64,000 nucleotides of DNA from Pusillibacter faecalis (GCF_018408705.1 NZ_AP023420.1:2418001-2482000), one strand, 5' to 3'. Positions 42,157 to 51,094 are shown, numbered from the stretch's first letter. Numbers and translations: made by a program. Notes: generated by a model from the sequence alone, not told the origin.

Positions 42157-43050
42157 TTAGACGTGAATACCGCCAATGAAATATGTATTATAATACCCGC
42201 TGGTCAGATCGCTAATGATGACACCGCCGCTCCTGGAAGAGGAGGAGTGGATGTGTTTTCCGTCGCCCACATAGATGCCTACATGGGAGCAGGCCTTGCC
42301 CGCATTGCGGCTGGGATCATTGAAAAACACCAAGTCACCGGGCTGCAGAGCATCAATGCTCCATACCTTGGTGCCGATACCGCTCTGCCACTGGCTGGTA
42401 GCAGAGTGGGGGAGAGAATATCCCATCTGGCCGTAGATGTACATCGTAAAACCGGAGCAGTCAAAGCCGCTGGGGGAAGCGCCGCCGTAAGAATAGCGGG
42501 TGCCCAGATACTGCTTGGCAAGAGAGACAATGTCACTCGAGGAGGAGCTGGAGTTGGTCAGCACCAGGAAATCGCTGCGGATATATCCCTCCGTACCGTA
42601 TTCACAGGTGACATCGTACCAGCCGTCCACAAAACCGTTAACTGTGACCATGGCGCCGTCATTGACGGTGGCCAGCGTACCGCCGCTGGTGGAGGGAGCG
42701 GAACGGACGTTCACACCGTCGCCGCTGACACGGCCATAGGATGTAAAGACGTTGTCCTGATCGATGACCAGGTAGTCAGCAGATACATAACCGACATTTC
42801 CGTTGTAATTGACCTTATACCATCCGTCGATGGAGTCATCCAGCACGGCAACGGCCACATCCTGATCCAGTGTGGTGATCACAGAAGCAGAGGTGGAGGC
42901 ATCTGCCCGCAGACGCAGGGAGGAACCAGTTGTTGCGCCCACGGCAACAGCCTGTTGAGACTCAGCGGCTGCGGCAAAACCTGCCAGCAGCACAGTAGAG
43001 ATGGCACTGAGCAACAGCATACGCACCATCTTACCAGCAAAGTGTGTCAT
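42157..43050 (-). CDS. Secreted NlpC/P60 endopeptidase with two SH3 repeats
   Basis: A 297-residue exported peptidoglycan hydrolase. Signal peptide (MVRMLLLSAISTVLLAGFAAAA) within residues 8-29, two bacterial SH3 domains (about 38-100 and 107-170, each with GWY.V and GYV/GYI turns), a Ser-rich linker, and a C40 domain with catalytic Cys in FDCSGF, His in CSHVGIY and polar third residue in KHIHSS. Cuts stem peptides in the wall. Start after AAAGGATG. Transcribed behind the small gene upstream. Confidence 0.94.
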   Translation of the reverse strand: MTHFAGKMVRMLLLSAISTVLLAGFAAAAESQQAVAVGATTGSSLRLRADASTSASVITTLDQDVAVAVLDDSIDGWYKVNYNGNVGYVSADYLVIDQDNVFTSYGRVSGDGVNVRSAPSTSGGTLATVNDGAMVTVNGFVDGWYDVTCEYGTEGYIRSDFLVLTNSSSSSSDIVSLAKQYLGTRYSYGGASPSGFDCSGFTMYIYGQMGYSLPHSATSQWQSGIGTKVWSIDALQPGDLVFFNDPSRNAGKACSHVGIYVGDGKHIHSSSSRSGGVIISDLTSGYYNTYFIGGIHV

Positions 43051-43094
43051 GGGTGTACATCCTTTCTTTGTTGTTATCTTTCGTGTGACGCTGT

Positions 43095-43403
43095 TTACTT
43101 TTCCTTGCCGGCCAAAGCCCGTTCCAGCCAGATGGCGGCGATGTCCATAGCGGCGTAGAGACTGTTCTTTTCGCTCTTTTTCACAACCCGATCCCGGGAT
43201 TTCAGCTCCGGATCAGTCAGCTGCAGCTGGATGGAAACCTTGGTAGCCAAATCCAGGTCCTGTTCCTTTTTGGTGTCCAGCACCTGCATCATAATGATAT
43301 ATTTTTCAGCCATCGTCCCGTAGTAGATCAGATTGTCTACCCGGCGGAGCGGGTGGCCTTTATAAATGAGGCCCTCTGCAGTTGCGGTTTTGTTTGCTGC
43401 CAT
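43095..43403 (-). CDS. Conserved small protein, unknown function
   Basis: A 102-residue basic protein beginning MAANKTATAEGLIYKGHPLR, with a beta-rich first half (LIYYGTMAEKYIIMMQVLD) and a C-terminal helix (SLYAAMDIAAIWLERALAG). No catalytic motif or membrane segment. Start ATG after AAAGGAGTG and a near-perfect promoter 30 nt further on support it as real. 44 nt before the NlpC/P60 gene on the same strand. Not recognised. Confidence 0.75.
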   Translation of the reverse strand: MAANKTATAEGLIYKGHPLRRVDNLIYYGTMAEKYIIMMQVLDTKKEQDLDLATKVSIQLQLTDPELKSRDRVVKKSEKNSLYAAMDIAAIWLERALAGKEK

Positions 43404-43432
43404 GGAAACACTCCTTTAAAAATTGTAACCGA

Positions 43433-43461
43433 ATTGTAACACATTTTTTCCGGATTGTCAA
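43433..43461 (-). promoter_or_regulatory. Promoter of the small protein / NlpC gene pair
   Basis: Minus strand: TTGACA (43456-43461), 17-bp spacer, TACAAT (43433-43438). Confidence 0.9.
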
Positions 43462-43570
43462 TATTGTAAACCGGCATTCGGATGGAAAATCTTTTAGTAA
43501 ATCTTGGAACAAAATGCCCGAACCAGCTTTCTGACCAGGTGGGAATTTTTGTGCCAGACAAAGAGACACT

Positions 43571-43601
43571 GAGAGGCCAGTCCCGGTGGGACCGGCCTCT
43601 C
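43571..43601 (-). terminator. Terminator after the exonuclease gene
   Basis: GAGAGGCC.GTCCC / GGGAC.GGCCTCTC stem with a three-base loop between the exonuclease stop and the promoter above. Confidence 0.7.
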
Positions 43602-43621
43602 AGTTACAGGAGTATGCCACT

Positions 43622-44572
43622 TCAGGAGACAGAGTGGTCAGCCGTAGCTCTACGCTTTGACGAATTCCGCGGACGCTTCTTGCGGCGGATGCCCTTACAG
43701 TCCAGGGGGCCGGCATGAATGGCTCCGCCAAAATCTTCAAGCAGTGCAGGCGTCACCTCTGGTACCGCCAGCCTGCCCTGCCACTGGCCGCCCTCCATGG
43801 GAGAGAGCGTAAGGCGGCAGAGAAAGCTGCCGTGAGCGCGGCAACGGAAATCAGCGTAATAGCGGTCCGGAGCAGCGGTATACCAGTGTCGCACCCATAT
43901 CGGCTCGCCACACAGAGGGCAGGCCAAACGACGAGAACTACGACCATTGAGTGCAGCCATCAAAGAGGGATAGGGCCCCACCCTCCGGCGGGGCTGGGGT
44001 GGAAACTCCGGACTGTCCGCCAAGCGGCGAACCTCCTTGGGCAGCGTCAACAAAGAGAGGGTATTCGGCCCAACCCAAGCGGTTAGGAGCGCAGTGTACA
44101 TCGCATCGTTGAGGGCATTGTGAAAGGTGAAGGAGGCAGGGATGCCGCAGTATTCCACGGCACGATACAGCGCCACACCCTGGCTGGTTCCTACCCGAAG
44201 GGAAAAGGCAGCCTGCAGGTCAATGAGCTGAACGGGCTTTGGCGCGGAAAGCTTCCAGTAAGCGCAATTTTGGCGAAGAACCTCAAAATCGTCCCCGCCC
44301 CAGTCGGCAAAAACCGTCTCCTCCCCACACCAGTCTGAAAAGGCCTGCAGCGCGGCGGGAAACCGGACTTTGGAATTTAGGGCGCGCTGTAGTTCAGGAA
44401 GAGCCTTGGCCGTGCGGTTGAGCTTTTTATGTACACAAGGCCGAATGAAGACAGAAAAGGTGTCCACAATGGGGCCGCCCATTCGCTCCAGCCGAACAGC
44501 TCCAATCTGCAGTATTTCTTCCAGCGGAATCTTGTCATAGCTGCGATTCCACTCTAAGTCCATGATAATCAT
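43622..44572 (-). CDS. DEDDh 3'-5' exonuclease with C-terminal Cys-rich part
   Basis: A 316-residue protein whose N-terminal ~175 residues are a DnaQ-type exonuclease: MDLEWN (first two acidic residues), EILQIGAVRL, DWGGDDFEVL, and HNALNDAMYTALL with the catalytic His and last Asp. The C-terminal part has CPLCGE and, 25 residues later, a lone CR.H, possibly a metal-binding element, then a Lys/Arg-rich tail. Likely degrades RNA or ssDNA (KapD/Eri-1-like). ATG with a weak AAAGAG site. Confidence 0.88.
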   Translation of the reverse strand: MIIMDLEWNRSYDKIPLEEILQIGAVRLERMGGPIVDTFSVFIRPCVHKKLNRTAKALPELQRALNSKVRFPAALQAFSDWCGEETVFADWGGDDFEVLRQNCAYWKLSAPKPVQLIDLQAAFSLRVGTSQGVALYRAVEYCGIPASFTFHNALNDAMYTALLTAWVGPNTLSLLTLPKEVRRLADSPEFPPQPRRRVGPYPSLMAALNGRSSRRLACPLCGEPIWVRHWYTAAPDRYYADFRCRAHGSFLCRLTLSPMEGGQWQGRLAVPEVTPALLEDFGGAIHAGPLDCKGIRRKKRPRNSSKRRATADHSVS

Positions 44573-45007
44573 AGGAATTGAATCTCTTTCTTGCTTACAG
44601 AATTAAATTGGCATAAAACGCCAAACCAATGACCGGGTACTTATGTTCAGGGTTTACCTTGAACATGATTGGGAACAACCCGGGACAGGGGAATGACAGG
44701 CTTTTCACCACAGCCAAAAAAGGGGAGAGTAGAGCTCCACAGAGGAGGGCATTATGGTATAAGACGCACAATACCGTCGAAATCAGGCGTACCATAGATG
44801 CTTGGCGTATGATACCATAGGTGCAGCACCTTGTGGCGCGTCTGCAAAATCCATGTACAATGGCTGCTTTGCAGCTATTGTACCATGCTAGGGCTAAAAC
44901 CGCAACCACCTGCCTCTGAGTGCTGCTGATTGCCTTGTGAGAGACGGTCGTTTATGATATCATCATCCCTGATGAAAGTGATATTTAAAAAGGAGGCTTC
45001 CGAATCC
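44573..45007. other. Intergenic region with several inverted repeats
   Basis: No gene recognised. It holds a nested stem (CCGGGT 44633-44638 / ACCCGG 44678-44683 enclosing ATGTTCA 44643-44649 / TGAACAT 44660-44666), a repeat TATGGTAT / ATACCATA (44753-44760 / 44812-44819) with an extra ACCATAG copy between, and a hairpin GTACAATGGCTGC / GCAGCTATTGTAC (44855-44883). Together this suggests a structured RNA or a decayed element; strand unknown. Confidence 0.45.
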
Positions 45008-45223
45008 ATGCGACAATATGAATATCAATTTTTAGAGATCCCCGCCAGAAAAGCGGGGAAGACGGCGCGCGGGGATGCCTGGCGGGAATGCCAGAAAGTC
45101 ATTGCCGCGGAGGCGCAAAAGGGCTGGCGGCTCAAGCAGGTTGTGGTTCCCTTTCATGAAAAGATGGGAATTTACGGCGCATGGTGCTATCAGATCATCT
45201 TTGAGAGAGAGGCAGACCAATAA
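45008..45223 (+). CDS. DUF4177 domain protein
   Basis: A 71-residue protein, MRQYEYQFLEIPARKAGKTA with QKGWRLKQVVVPFHEKMGIY, the DUF4177 pattern (MxxYEY.. and GWRL). Start at 45008 follows AAAAAGGAGG; the frame open from 44930 is not supported. Function unknown. Upstream of the M18 aminopeptidase by 57 nt. Confidence 0.85.
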   Translation: MRQYEYQFLEIPARKAGKTARGDAWRECQKVIAAEAQKGWRLKQVVVPFHEKMGIYGAWCYQIIFEREADQ

Positions 45224-45279
45224 ACCCGCTGTCTTGGGTGATTCCGGCAGAATTTGATGCAGATTACGGAGAGATCAAT

Positions 45280-46575
45280 ATGGAAGAAATCAAACAGCTT
45301 TTGAAGTTCTTAAATGCAAGCCGCAGCTGCTACCATGCCGCGGACCAGGCGGCACAGATACTTGCTGCGAATGGTTATATCCGGCTCTGGGAGGAGCAGC
45401 CCTGGCAGTTCACCTCCGGTGGGAAGTATTTCGCACTCCGGGGAGATGCCAGCCTGATTGCGTTCCGCCTTCCCCGGCAGGAGGCCGTGGGATTCATGCT
45501 GGCAGCGGCTCATAGCGATTCACCCTCTTTTAAGGTGCGGGAGGCGGTGTCCTCCGCCGGCAACTGCCTGAGGCTGAGCGTGGAGCCATACGGCGGCATG
45601 GTGATGCGTTCCTGGCTGGATCGCCCCTTGTCTGTTGCCGGACGGGTGATGGTGCGTCGGAACGGAGCGATCATATCTCAGCTGGTGGACGTGGACCAGG
45701 ACCTGCTGGTGATTCCCAGTGTGGCGATCCACATGGACCGGGAGGTAAACAAAGGGACGGTGCTGAAACCTCATACAGATCTGCTGCCCCTACTGGGACT
45801 GGGGCGGGAACCGGGGGCCTTCCGGCGCCTGATTGCGGAGACAGCAGGCGTTGGGGAGAAGGACCTGCTCTCCACCGATCTGTATCTCTATCCTCGGGCG
45901 GAAGCCGTGCTGAGCGGGATTCACAAAGAGTTTGTGGCGGGGCCCCGACTGGATGACCTTCAGTGTGTCTTCGCCTGCCTCCAGGGCTTTTTAGAGGCGG
46001 CGGAGAGCGGCAGCGTCCCGGTGCTGGCAGTCTTCCATAATGAGGAGGTGGGCAGCGGTACCCGCCAAGGGGCGGATTCCACCTTTCTACAAGACGTGTT
46101 GCGGAGGATCAACGGCGCACTTGGCAGGGGAGAAGAGGACTTCCAGGTAGCCGTGGCCAACAGCTTTCTGGTGTCGGCAGACAACGCCCATGCCGTGCAT
46201 CCCGCCCATCCGGAGTACGCCGACTCCAATGAGGCTCCGGTATTGGGCGGCGGCGTAGTGATCAAATACAACGCCGCCCAGCGCTACACCACTGATGCCG
46301 TATCCGACGCCGTTTTCCGCCAGATCTGCGCTGAGGCTGGCGTACCGGTGCAACGCTACAGCAACCGGGCGGATCTGCCTGGTGGGTCTACCCTGGGCAA
46401 CATCAGCACCGCGCACCTCTCTGTCCACAGTGTGGACGTGGGACTTCCCCAGCTTGCCATGCACGCGGCCTATGAGCTGGCGGGTGCGGCAGATACTGTC
46501 TATCTGATCCGGGCTATGGGGGTATATTTCAGCAAGAGCTTCCGGGCAGGGCCGGAGGGCTTTCGACTGTTGTAA
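45280..46575 (+). CDS. M18 family aminopeptidase
   Basis: A 431-residue dizinc aminopeptidase. Metal and active-site motifs: AAAHSDSP (zinc His and catalytic Asp), GPRLDDLQ (bridging Asp), HNEEVGSGTRQGADS (general base and zinc Glu), DNAHAVHPAHPEY (zinc Asp/His) and NISTAHLSVHSVDVG (last His). Removes N-terminal residues from peptides, often acidic ones. Start at 45280 follows ACGGAGAG. Confidence 0.95.
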   Translation: MEEIKQLLKFLNASRSCYHAADQAAQILAANGYIRLWEEQPWQFTSGGKYFALRGDASLIAFRLPRQEAVGFMLAAAHSDSPSFKVREAVSSAGNCLRLSVEPYGGMVMRSWLDRPLSVAGRVMVRRNGAIISQLVDVDQDLLVIPSVAIHMDREVNKGTVLKPHTDLLPLLGLGREPGAFRRLIAETAGVGEKDLLSTDLYLYPRAEAVLSGIHKEFVAGPRLDDLQCVFACLQGFLEAAESGSVPVLAVFHNEEVGSGTRQGADSTFLQDVLRRINGALGRGEEDFQVAVANSFLVSADNAHAVHPAHPEYADSNEAPVLGGGVVIKYNAAQRYTTDAVSDAVFRQICAEAGVPVQRYSNRADLPGGSTLGNISTAHLSVHSVDVGLPQLAMHAAYELAGAADTVYLIRAMGVYFSKSFRAGPEGFRLL

Positions 46576-46653
46576 GGGCTGTCATTTTTTTGTAACGCTT
46601 TGCCGGCGGAAATCTGGTATCATGAAATAATCATGGATGCGGGAGGCGGCATT

Positions 46654-47124
46654 ATGCGGCTTTATTTCAAGCAGAGATTGTTTTCCTGGTTTGACAGTTA
46701 TGATATTTACGATGACTCCGGAGCGGCCGTCTACACGGTCGAGGGCCAGCTGGCATGGGGCCACTGCCTGCATATCCTGGACGCGGCAGGGAACCATGTG
46801 GGCACAGTGAAGGAGCGGGTGCTGACTTTTCTGCCAAAATTTGAGATGTATCTGGGCGGAGAGTATGTGGGCAGCATTCAAAAGGAATTCACCTTCTTCA
46901 CCCCCCGCTTTGACATCGACTGCAACGGCTGGCAGGTGGAGGGGAGCTTCCTGGAGTGGGATTACACGGTAACAGAACCCTGCGGCGCCTTGGTAGCCAG
47001 AATTTCCAAGGAGTTGCTGCAGTGGACGGACACCTACGTGATCGATGTGGCCAACCCCATGGATGCGCTGTGCGTGCTGATGCTGGTGCTAGCCATTGAT
47101 GCGGAGAAATGCTCCAGAAACTGA
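46654..47124 (+). CDS. LURP-one-related (tubby C-like) protein
   Basis: A 156-residue beta-barrel-type protein: MRLYFKQRLFSWFDSYDIYD, VYTVEGQLAWGHCLHILDAA and VGTVKERVLTFLPKFEMYLG follow the LOR-family pattern, with the hydrophobic C-terminal helix (DALCVLMLVLAIDAEKC) that fills the barrel. Start at 46654 follows GGGAGG. Function in bacteria unknown. Confidence 0.88.
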   Translation: MRLYFKQRLFSWFDSYDIYDDSGAAVYTVEGQLAWGHCLHILDAAGNHVGTVKERVLTFLPKFEMYLGGEYVGSIQKEFTFFTPRFDIDCNGWQVEGSFLEWDYTVTEPCGALVARISKELLQWTDTYVIDVANPMDALCVLMLVLAIDAEKCSRN

Positions 47125-47131
47125 GAAAGAA

Positions 47132-47155
47132 CCCGGTGCGGCACGCTGCACCGGG
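47132..47155. terminator. Bidirectional terminator between LURP-one gene and trmD
   Basis: CCCGGTGC / GCACCGGG stem with an 8-base loop; plus side continues CTTTCC. Confidence 0.8.
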
Positions 47156-47160
47156 CTTTC

Positions 47161-47925
47161 CTATGCTTGGTCCTCGGCGGCCAGCTCATCTTTGGCCTGC
47201 TGCAGGACTTTTTTTTCTGCCTTGGTGATCAGCTGGGACTCGTCAAATTTGGCGAACAGGTCCGGACGGCGGCGCATGGTACGCTTGTAGCTCTCCTTTT
47301 TCCTCCAGTCGGCTACCTTGCCATGGTCGCCGGAGAGAAGCACCTCTGGCACGACCCTGTCGTGCCAGACGGCGGGGCGGGAGTATTGGGGATACTCCAG
47401 CAGGCCATTCCAATGGGATTCCTCCTCAAAGCACTCCGGGTCCGGCAGAACGCCGGGGACCATGCGGCACACCGCGTCCGTCACCGCCATAGCGGCGATT
47501 TCGCCGCCGGTGAGGACGAAGTCGCCCAAAGAGAGCTCCTCATCCACGCACTCATCCAAAAAGCGCTGGTCCACCCCCTCGTAGTGGCCGCAGACCAGAA
47601 TCAGATGGTCGTAGCGGGCCTTGAGTTCCTTGGCGGCCTCCTGGTCAAAGGTGCGCCCGCAGGGAGACATGAAAATGGTGCGGCCAGGGCCGTGGGTCTC
47701 CAGGATGTAAGCCCAGCAGCGATAGAGGGGGTCCGCCTGCATCACGGCGCCCCGTCCGCCGCCGTAAGGATAGTCGTCCACCTGCATCTGCTTGTTGGTG
47801 GTGTAGGAGCGAATCTGGTGGGTGCGGATGGCGATATGGCCCCGCTCCTGGGCGCGGCCCAGGATGCTGATGCCCAGCATGGCGTCCACCGCCTCAGGAA
47901 AGAGGGTCATGATGTCAATTTCCAT
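47161..47925 (-). CDS. trmD: tRNA (guanine-37-N1)-methyltransferase
   Basis: A 254-residue SPOUT methyltransferase making m1G37. The SAM-binding trefoil knot shows YPYGGGRGAVMQADP, LVCGHYEGVDQRFLDE and LGDFVLTGGEIAAM. Start at 47925 after GGGAGGGCATGTG; ATG overlaps the rimM stop by one base (TGATG), so translation is coupled. The longer frame by five codons is inside rimM. Confidence 0.97.
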   Translation of the reverse strand: MEIDIMTLFPEAVDAMLGISILGRAQERGHIAIRTHQIRSYTTNKQMQVDDYPYGGGRGAVMQADPLYRCWAYILETHGPGRTIFMSPCGRTFDQEAAKELKARYDHLILVCGHYEGVDQRFLDECVDEELSLGDFVLTGGEIAAMAVTDAVCRMVPGVLPDPECFEEESHWNGLLEYPQYSRPAVWHDRVVPEVLLSGDHGKVADWRKKESYKRTMRRRPDLFAKFDESQLITKAEKKVLQQAKDELAAEDQA

Positions 47926-48413
47926 CACATGCCCTCCCACACTCGGACGGTCATCCGCCCCGCGTCCATATCGATACTCAAGATAAAAGCGCCTTCCACG
48001 GCGGGAATCAGATACTCCCGCTCGCCCCGCACGGTGTAGACCTTGTGGGCGGGATAGTTCTCCACTGCGGTCAGCTCTCCTAACCGCTCGCCGGTTTCGT
48101 CGAATACAGGAAGCCCCAGCAGCTCGTCGTCAAACCACTGTCCCGGAGGCAGTTGGGCATCCTCCCGGCGGATATAGAGTTCCTTTCCCTTGAGGGACAG
48201 GGCGGCGTTCATGTCCTCCACACCGGGGAGCCTCATCAGCACAACGTTTTTGTGGACGTGGACGGCGGTGGGGGTTATGGGGCGGCCATCCATATAAAAG
48301 GTTCTAAAGCGAGTCAAAAAGCCGGGATCGCCATCCCGGGGCTGGACCCGGACCTCGCCCCGAATGCCATGGGCATTGACGATACGGCCGACTTTGATGG
48401 TTTCCAATTTCAT
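47925..48413 (-). CDS. rimM: Ribosome maturation factor RimM
   Basis: A 162-residue 30S assembly factor with the N-terminal RimM domain (VGRIVNAHGIRGEVRVQPRDGD) and C-terminal PRC barrel (WFDDELLGLPVFDETGERLG, VRGEREYLIPAV). Start after AGAAGGAGACGCC. In operon with trmD; unlike many Firmicutes it is separated from rpsP-khpA by a terminator and its own promoter. Confidence 0.96.
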   Translation of the reverse strand: MKLETIKVGRIVNAHGIRGEVRVQPRDGDPGFLTRFRTFYMDGRPITPTAVHVHKNVVLMRLPGVEDMNAALSLKGKELYIRREDAQLPPGQWFDDELLGLPVFDETGERLGELTAVENYPAHKVYTVRGEREYLIPAVEGAFILSIDMDAGRMTVRVWEGM

Positions 48414-48444
48414 GGAGGCGTCTCCTTCTTAGCTAGATAACGAC

Positions 48445-48473
48445 AGTATACCCTTTTTTTCAGAGATAGACAA
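48445..48473 (-). promoter_or_regulatory. Promoter of rimM-trmD
   Basis: Minus strand: TTGTCT (48468-48473), 17-bp spacer, TATACT (48445-48450). Confidence 0.7.
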
Positions 48474-48485
48474 GTGGCCGCTTGT

Positions 48486-48774
48486 GTTTCCACAGCAAAA
48501 AGCGTATCAGACTGCACGAGAGAAACGAGAGGAATAAGAAAATTCGGGATTTTTTGGAGCGGAAGCCGGCTGCAAAACGAGCGTAGGTGCAGGCGGAGCG
48601 GAAAAATGTTGCTCCGCCAGGCGCTTTAGGAATCCGCACCGCTGGATGCCGCCAGCCAAAAAGCTATCCAAGCGGTGATCGAGGAAGGCCGCCGCTGGAG
48701 AAAGGCGCCGCTCGCGGAAGAAGTGTAGGAGGTCATCTGGCGATATGCGGGAGGACAAGCTGCTGGATCGATGA
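48486..48774. other. Possible decayed coding DNA between khpA and rimM
   Basis: About 290 bases without a supported gene. One plus-strand stretch reads AASQKAIQAVIEEGRRWRKA and continues PLAEE before a stop, protein-like but without start or ribosome binding site. No match recognised. Confidence 0.35.
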
Positions 48775-48776
48775 AA

Positions 48777-48801
48777 AGAGACGGTGCACAGCACCGCCTC
48801 T
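48777..48801 (-). terminator. Terminator of the ylxM-ffh-rpsP-khpA operon
   Basis: AGAGGCGGTGC / GCACCGTCTCT stem with a TGT loop, followed on the minus strand by TTTTC. Confidence 0.88.
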
Positions 48802-48806
48802 CTCTT

Positions 48807-49037
48807 TTAGTCCACAATGTCGACGGAAACCTTCACGCCGGTGCGTTGAGCATAGGACCGGACCACAGTCCGAATCTCTTTGGCGATGCGGCCCTGACGG
48901 CCAATGACCTTCCCCATGTCGTCGGGAGCGACACGCAGTTCCAGTGTCAGCTCCTCGTCGCCTGGGACCTCCGTAACGGAGACTGCGTCAGGATCATCCA
49001 CCAGGTTTCTGGCAATGTAGAGCAGCAAGTCCTTCAT
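48807..49037 (-). CDS. khpA: KH domain RNA-binding protein KhpA
   Basis: A 76-residue single type II KH domain (YlqC family): MKDLLLYIARNLVDDPDAVS, with the GxxG loop in VIGRQGRIAKEIRTVV. Partners with KhpB/Jag in RNA regulation of cell elongation and division in Firmicutes. 15 nt after rpsP. Confidence 0.95.
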   Translation of the reverse strand: MKDLLLYIARNLVDDPDAVSVTEVPGDEELTLELRVAPDDMGKVIGRQGRIAKEIRTVVRSYAQRTGVKVSVDIVD

Positions 49038-49052
49038 GATCCGCCCTCCGGA

Positions 49053-49292
49053 TCAGAGGACATCCACTTTTTTCAGCAGAGCTCTGACCGTGTCGGTGGG
49101 CTGGGCGCCGGACTTGATCCACTCCTTGGCGCGCTCGGCGTCAATCTTGATGGCGGCGGGGGAGACGCAGGGGTTATAGGTGCCAATCTCTTCAATGAAA
49201 CGGCCGTCGCGGGGGAAGCGGGAATCCGCTACCACAACGCGGTAGTAAGGGGCCTTCTTGGCGCCCATGCGGCGCAGTCTGATCTTAACCAT
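49053..49292 (-). CDS. rpsP: 30S ribosomal protein S16
   Basis: A 79-residue protein: [32 protein letters not shown], and a C-terminal LLKKVDVL. Start at 49292 follows CGGAGGTACAAC; residues upstream in the open frame are not part of it. Confidence 0.97.
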   Translation of the reverse strand: MVKIRLRRMGAKKAPYYRVVVADSRFPRDGRFIEEIGTYNPCVSPAAIKIDAERAKEWIKSGAQPTDTVRALLKKVDVL

Positions 49293-49377
49293 GTTGTACC
49301 TCCGTAAATGTGAAATATGAGTTATATCTATAAATGCGAGAGCACTTATATCCGTTGGATTGCCGCCGGAAGGCATG

Positions 49378-50724
49378 TTACTTCAAACGCTTTTTCCGGC
49401 CAAAACCGTGCATCCGCCCGCCGGCTGCGCGGCCCTTGGAAAATTGCTTAACGATCTGCTGCATAGCGTCGAACTGCTTGAGTAGGCGGTTTACGTCCAC
49501 CACCTCCAGCCCGCAGCCGGCGGCGATGCGCCGCTTGCGGCTGGCGTTTAGAATCTGGGGATTCTCCCGTTCCAGCGGTGTCATGGAGAGGATAATAGCC
49601 TCGGTGTGGGCCATCTGCTTTTCGTCAATGCTGGCGCCTTGGAGCTGCCGGCCCAGCTGCCCAGGCATCATGCCAGCCAACTGGCTGAGATCGCCCATGC
49701 CCCGGATCTGCTGGAGCTGGTCGTAATAATCCTGAAGGGTGAAGCGATTTTTGCGGAGCTTTTCCTCCAGCTTGGCGGCCTGCTTCTGGTCAAAGGCCGC
49801 CTCCGCCTTTTCGATAAAGGAGAGCATGTCTCCCATGCCCAGGATACGGGAGGCCATCCGGTCCGGATGGAAGGGCTCAATCATCTCCAGCTTCTCGCCG
49901 GTGCCTACAAATTTGATGGGCTTGCCGGTGACTGCCCGGATGGAAAGTGCCGCGCCGCCACGGGCGTCGCCGTCCAGTTTGGTGAGCACCACGCCGTCAA
50001 TCCCCAGCGCCTCATCAAAGGAGGAGGCGGCGTTCACCGCGTCCTGGCCGGTCATGGCGTCCACCACCAGCAAAATCTCATGAGGGTGGACGGCGGATTT
50101 CATTCGCTTGAGCTCGTCCATCAAAGCCTCGTCCACATGGAGCCGGCCGGCAGTGTCCAGAAAGACCAGATCATTACCATGGTCTCTGGCATGGCGCAGG
50201 GCGGCCTGGGCGATTTCCACCGGGTCCCCCTGGCCCTGTTCAAAGACTGGCAGGTCCAGCTGGCTCCCTACCACCTTTAACTGCTCAATAGCGGCGGGGC
50301 GGTACACGTCACAAGCAGCCAGAAGCGGCCGTCTTCCCAGCTGGCGGCGCATAAGCCCTGCGAGCTTGGCCGTGGTGGTGGTCTTGCCCGCGCCCTGGAG
50401 GCCCACCATCATCACAACGGTGGGGCCGCTGCTGGCCAGGGAGAGCTTGGCGTTGGCACCGCCCATCAAGTTCGTCAGCTCCTCGTTGACGATTTTGATA
50501 ACCTGCTGGGCGGGGGTCAGGCTGTCCAACACATCGCTTCCAACAGCCCGCTCTGTTACAGTGGCAACAAATTCCTTGACCACCTTGTAGCTCACGTCTG
50601 CCTCCAGCAGCGCAAGACGTACCTCGCGCATGCCCTCCCGGACGTCGTTTTCCGTTAGGCGGCCCTTGCCCCGCAGACGCTTGAATGTGGCGTTGAGTTT
50701 TTCAGAGAGTCCTTCAAATGCCAT
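49378..50724 (-). CDS. ffh: Signal recognition particle protein Ffh
   Basis: A 448-residue GTPase: N domain ([20 protein letters not shown]), P-loop [16 protein letters not shown]2-G3 [20 protein letters not shown], and a Met-rich M domain ([20 protein letters not shown] and [13 protein letters not shown]) that binds SRP RNA and signal peptides. Four nt after ylxM. Confidence 0.98.
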   Translation of the reverse strand: MAFEGLSEKLNATFKRLRGKGRLTENDVREGMREVRLALLEADVSYKVVKEFVATVTERAVGSDVLDSLTPAQQVIKIVNEELTNLMGGANAKLSLASSGPTVVMMVGLQGAGKTTTTAKLAGLMRRQLGRRPLLAACDVYRPAAIEQLKVVGSQLDLPVFEQGQGDPVEIAQAALRHARDHGNDLVFLDTAGRLHVDEALMDELKRMKSAVHPHEILLVVDAMTGQDAVNAASSFDEALGIDGVVLTKLDGDARGGAALSIRAVTGKPIKFVGTGEKLEMIEPFHPDRMASRILGMGDMLSFIEKAEAAFDQKQAAKLEEKLRKNRFTLQDYYDQLQQIRGMGDLSQLAGMMPGQLGRQLQGASIDEKQMAHTEAIILSMTPLERENPQILNASRKRRIAAGCGLEVVDVNRLLKQFDAMQQIVKQFSKGRAAGGRMHGFGRKKRLK

Positions 50725-50728
50725 CGTG

Positions 50729-51094
50729 TCAATCCTTTAAAGCGGCGGTTTCCGTATGGATCAGTTCCACCAGCTCCGTCAGCCGGGGATTGTCATACTG
50801 CCGGTAGTTGATGGTCTGCACCTCGGCGGCGGCGGATTCAATCGCGTCTAGATGGGGCCGCTGGGCTTCAAACCGTTTGATAATACCGGTTTTGTCCTCT
50901 ACCTCCTGCATGGCGGCCTCGGCTCGAACAATGACATCCCGCACGCCCTGACGGGAGATACCGGCATTTTCCGCAATCTCTGCCAGGGACAGATCCTCAT
51001 TGTAATAGAGATCAAAGAACTCCTTTTGCCGTGGGGTCAGAAGCTCTCCATAGAAATCGAAGAGCATCGTCATGCGGTAGGTCTGATTTTTCAC
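50729..51094 (-). CDS. ylxM: YlxM family SRP-associated DNA-binding protein (GTG start)
   Basis: A 121-residue UPF0122 protein with a sigma-region-4-like helix-turn-helix: LTPRQKEFFDLYYNEDLSLA, EIAENAGISRQGVRDVI. GTG at 51094 is chosen because GAGGAGG lies six bases upstream and the length fits the family (105-120); the longer frame crosses the promoter. YlxM homologues interact with SRP and modulate Ffh activity. Confidence 0.93.
   Translation of the reverse strand: MKNQTYRMTMLFDFYGELLTPRQKEFFDLYYNEDLSLAEIAENAGISRQGVRDVIVRAEAAMQEVEDKTGIIKRFEAQRPHLDAIESAAAEVQTINYRQYDNPRLTELVELIHTETAALKD

Noticed and set aside
44595..44909. 104-residue minus-strand hydrophobic frame
   Set aside because: Spans the inverted-repeat region, has no ribosome binding site and no recognisable family.
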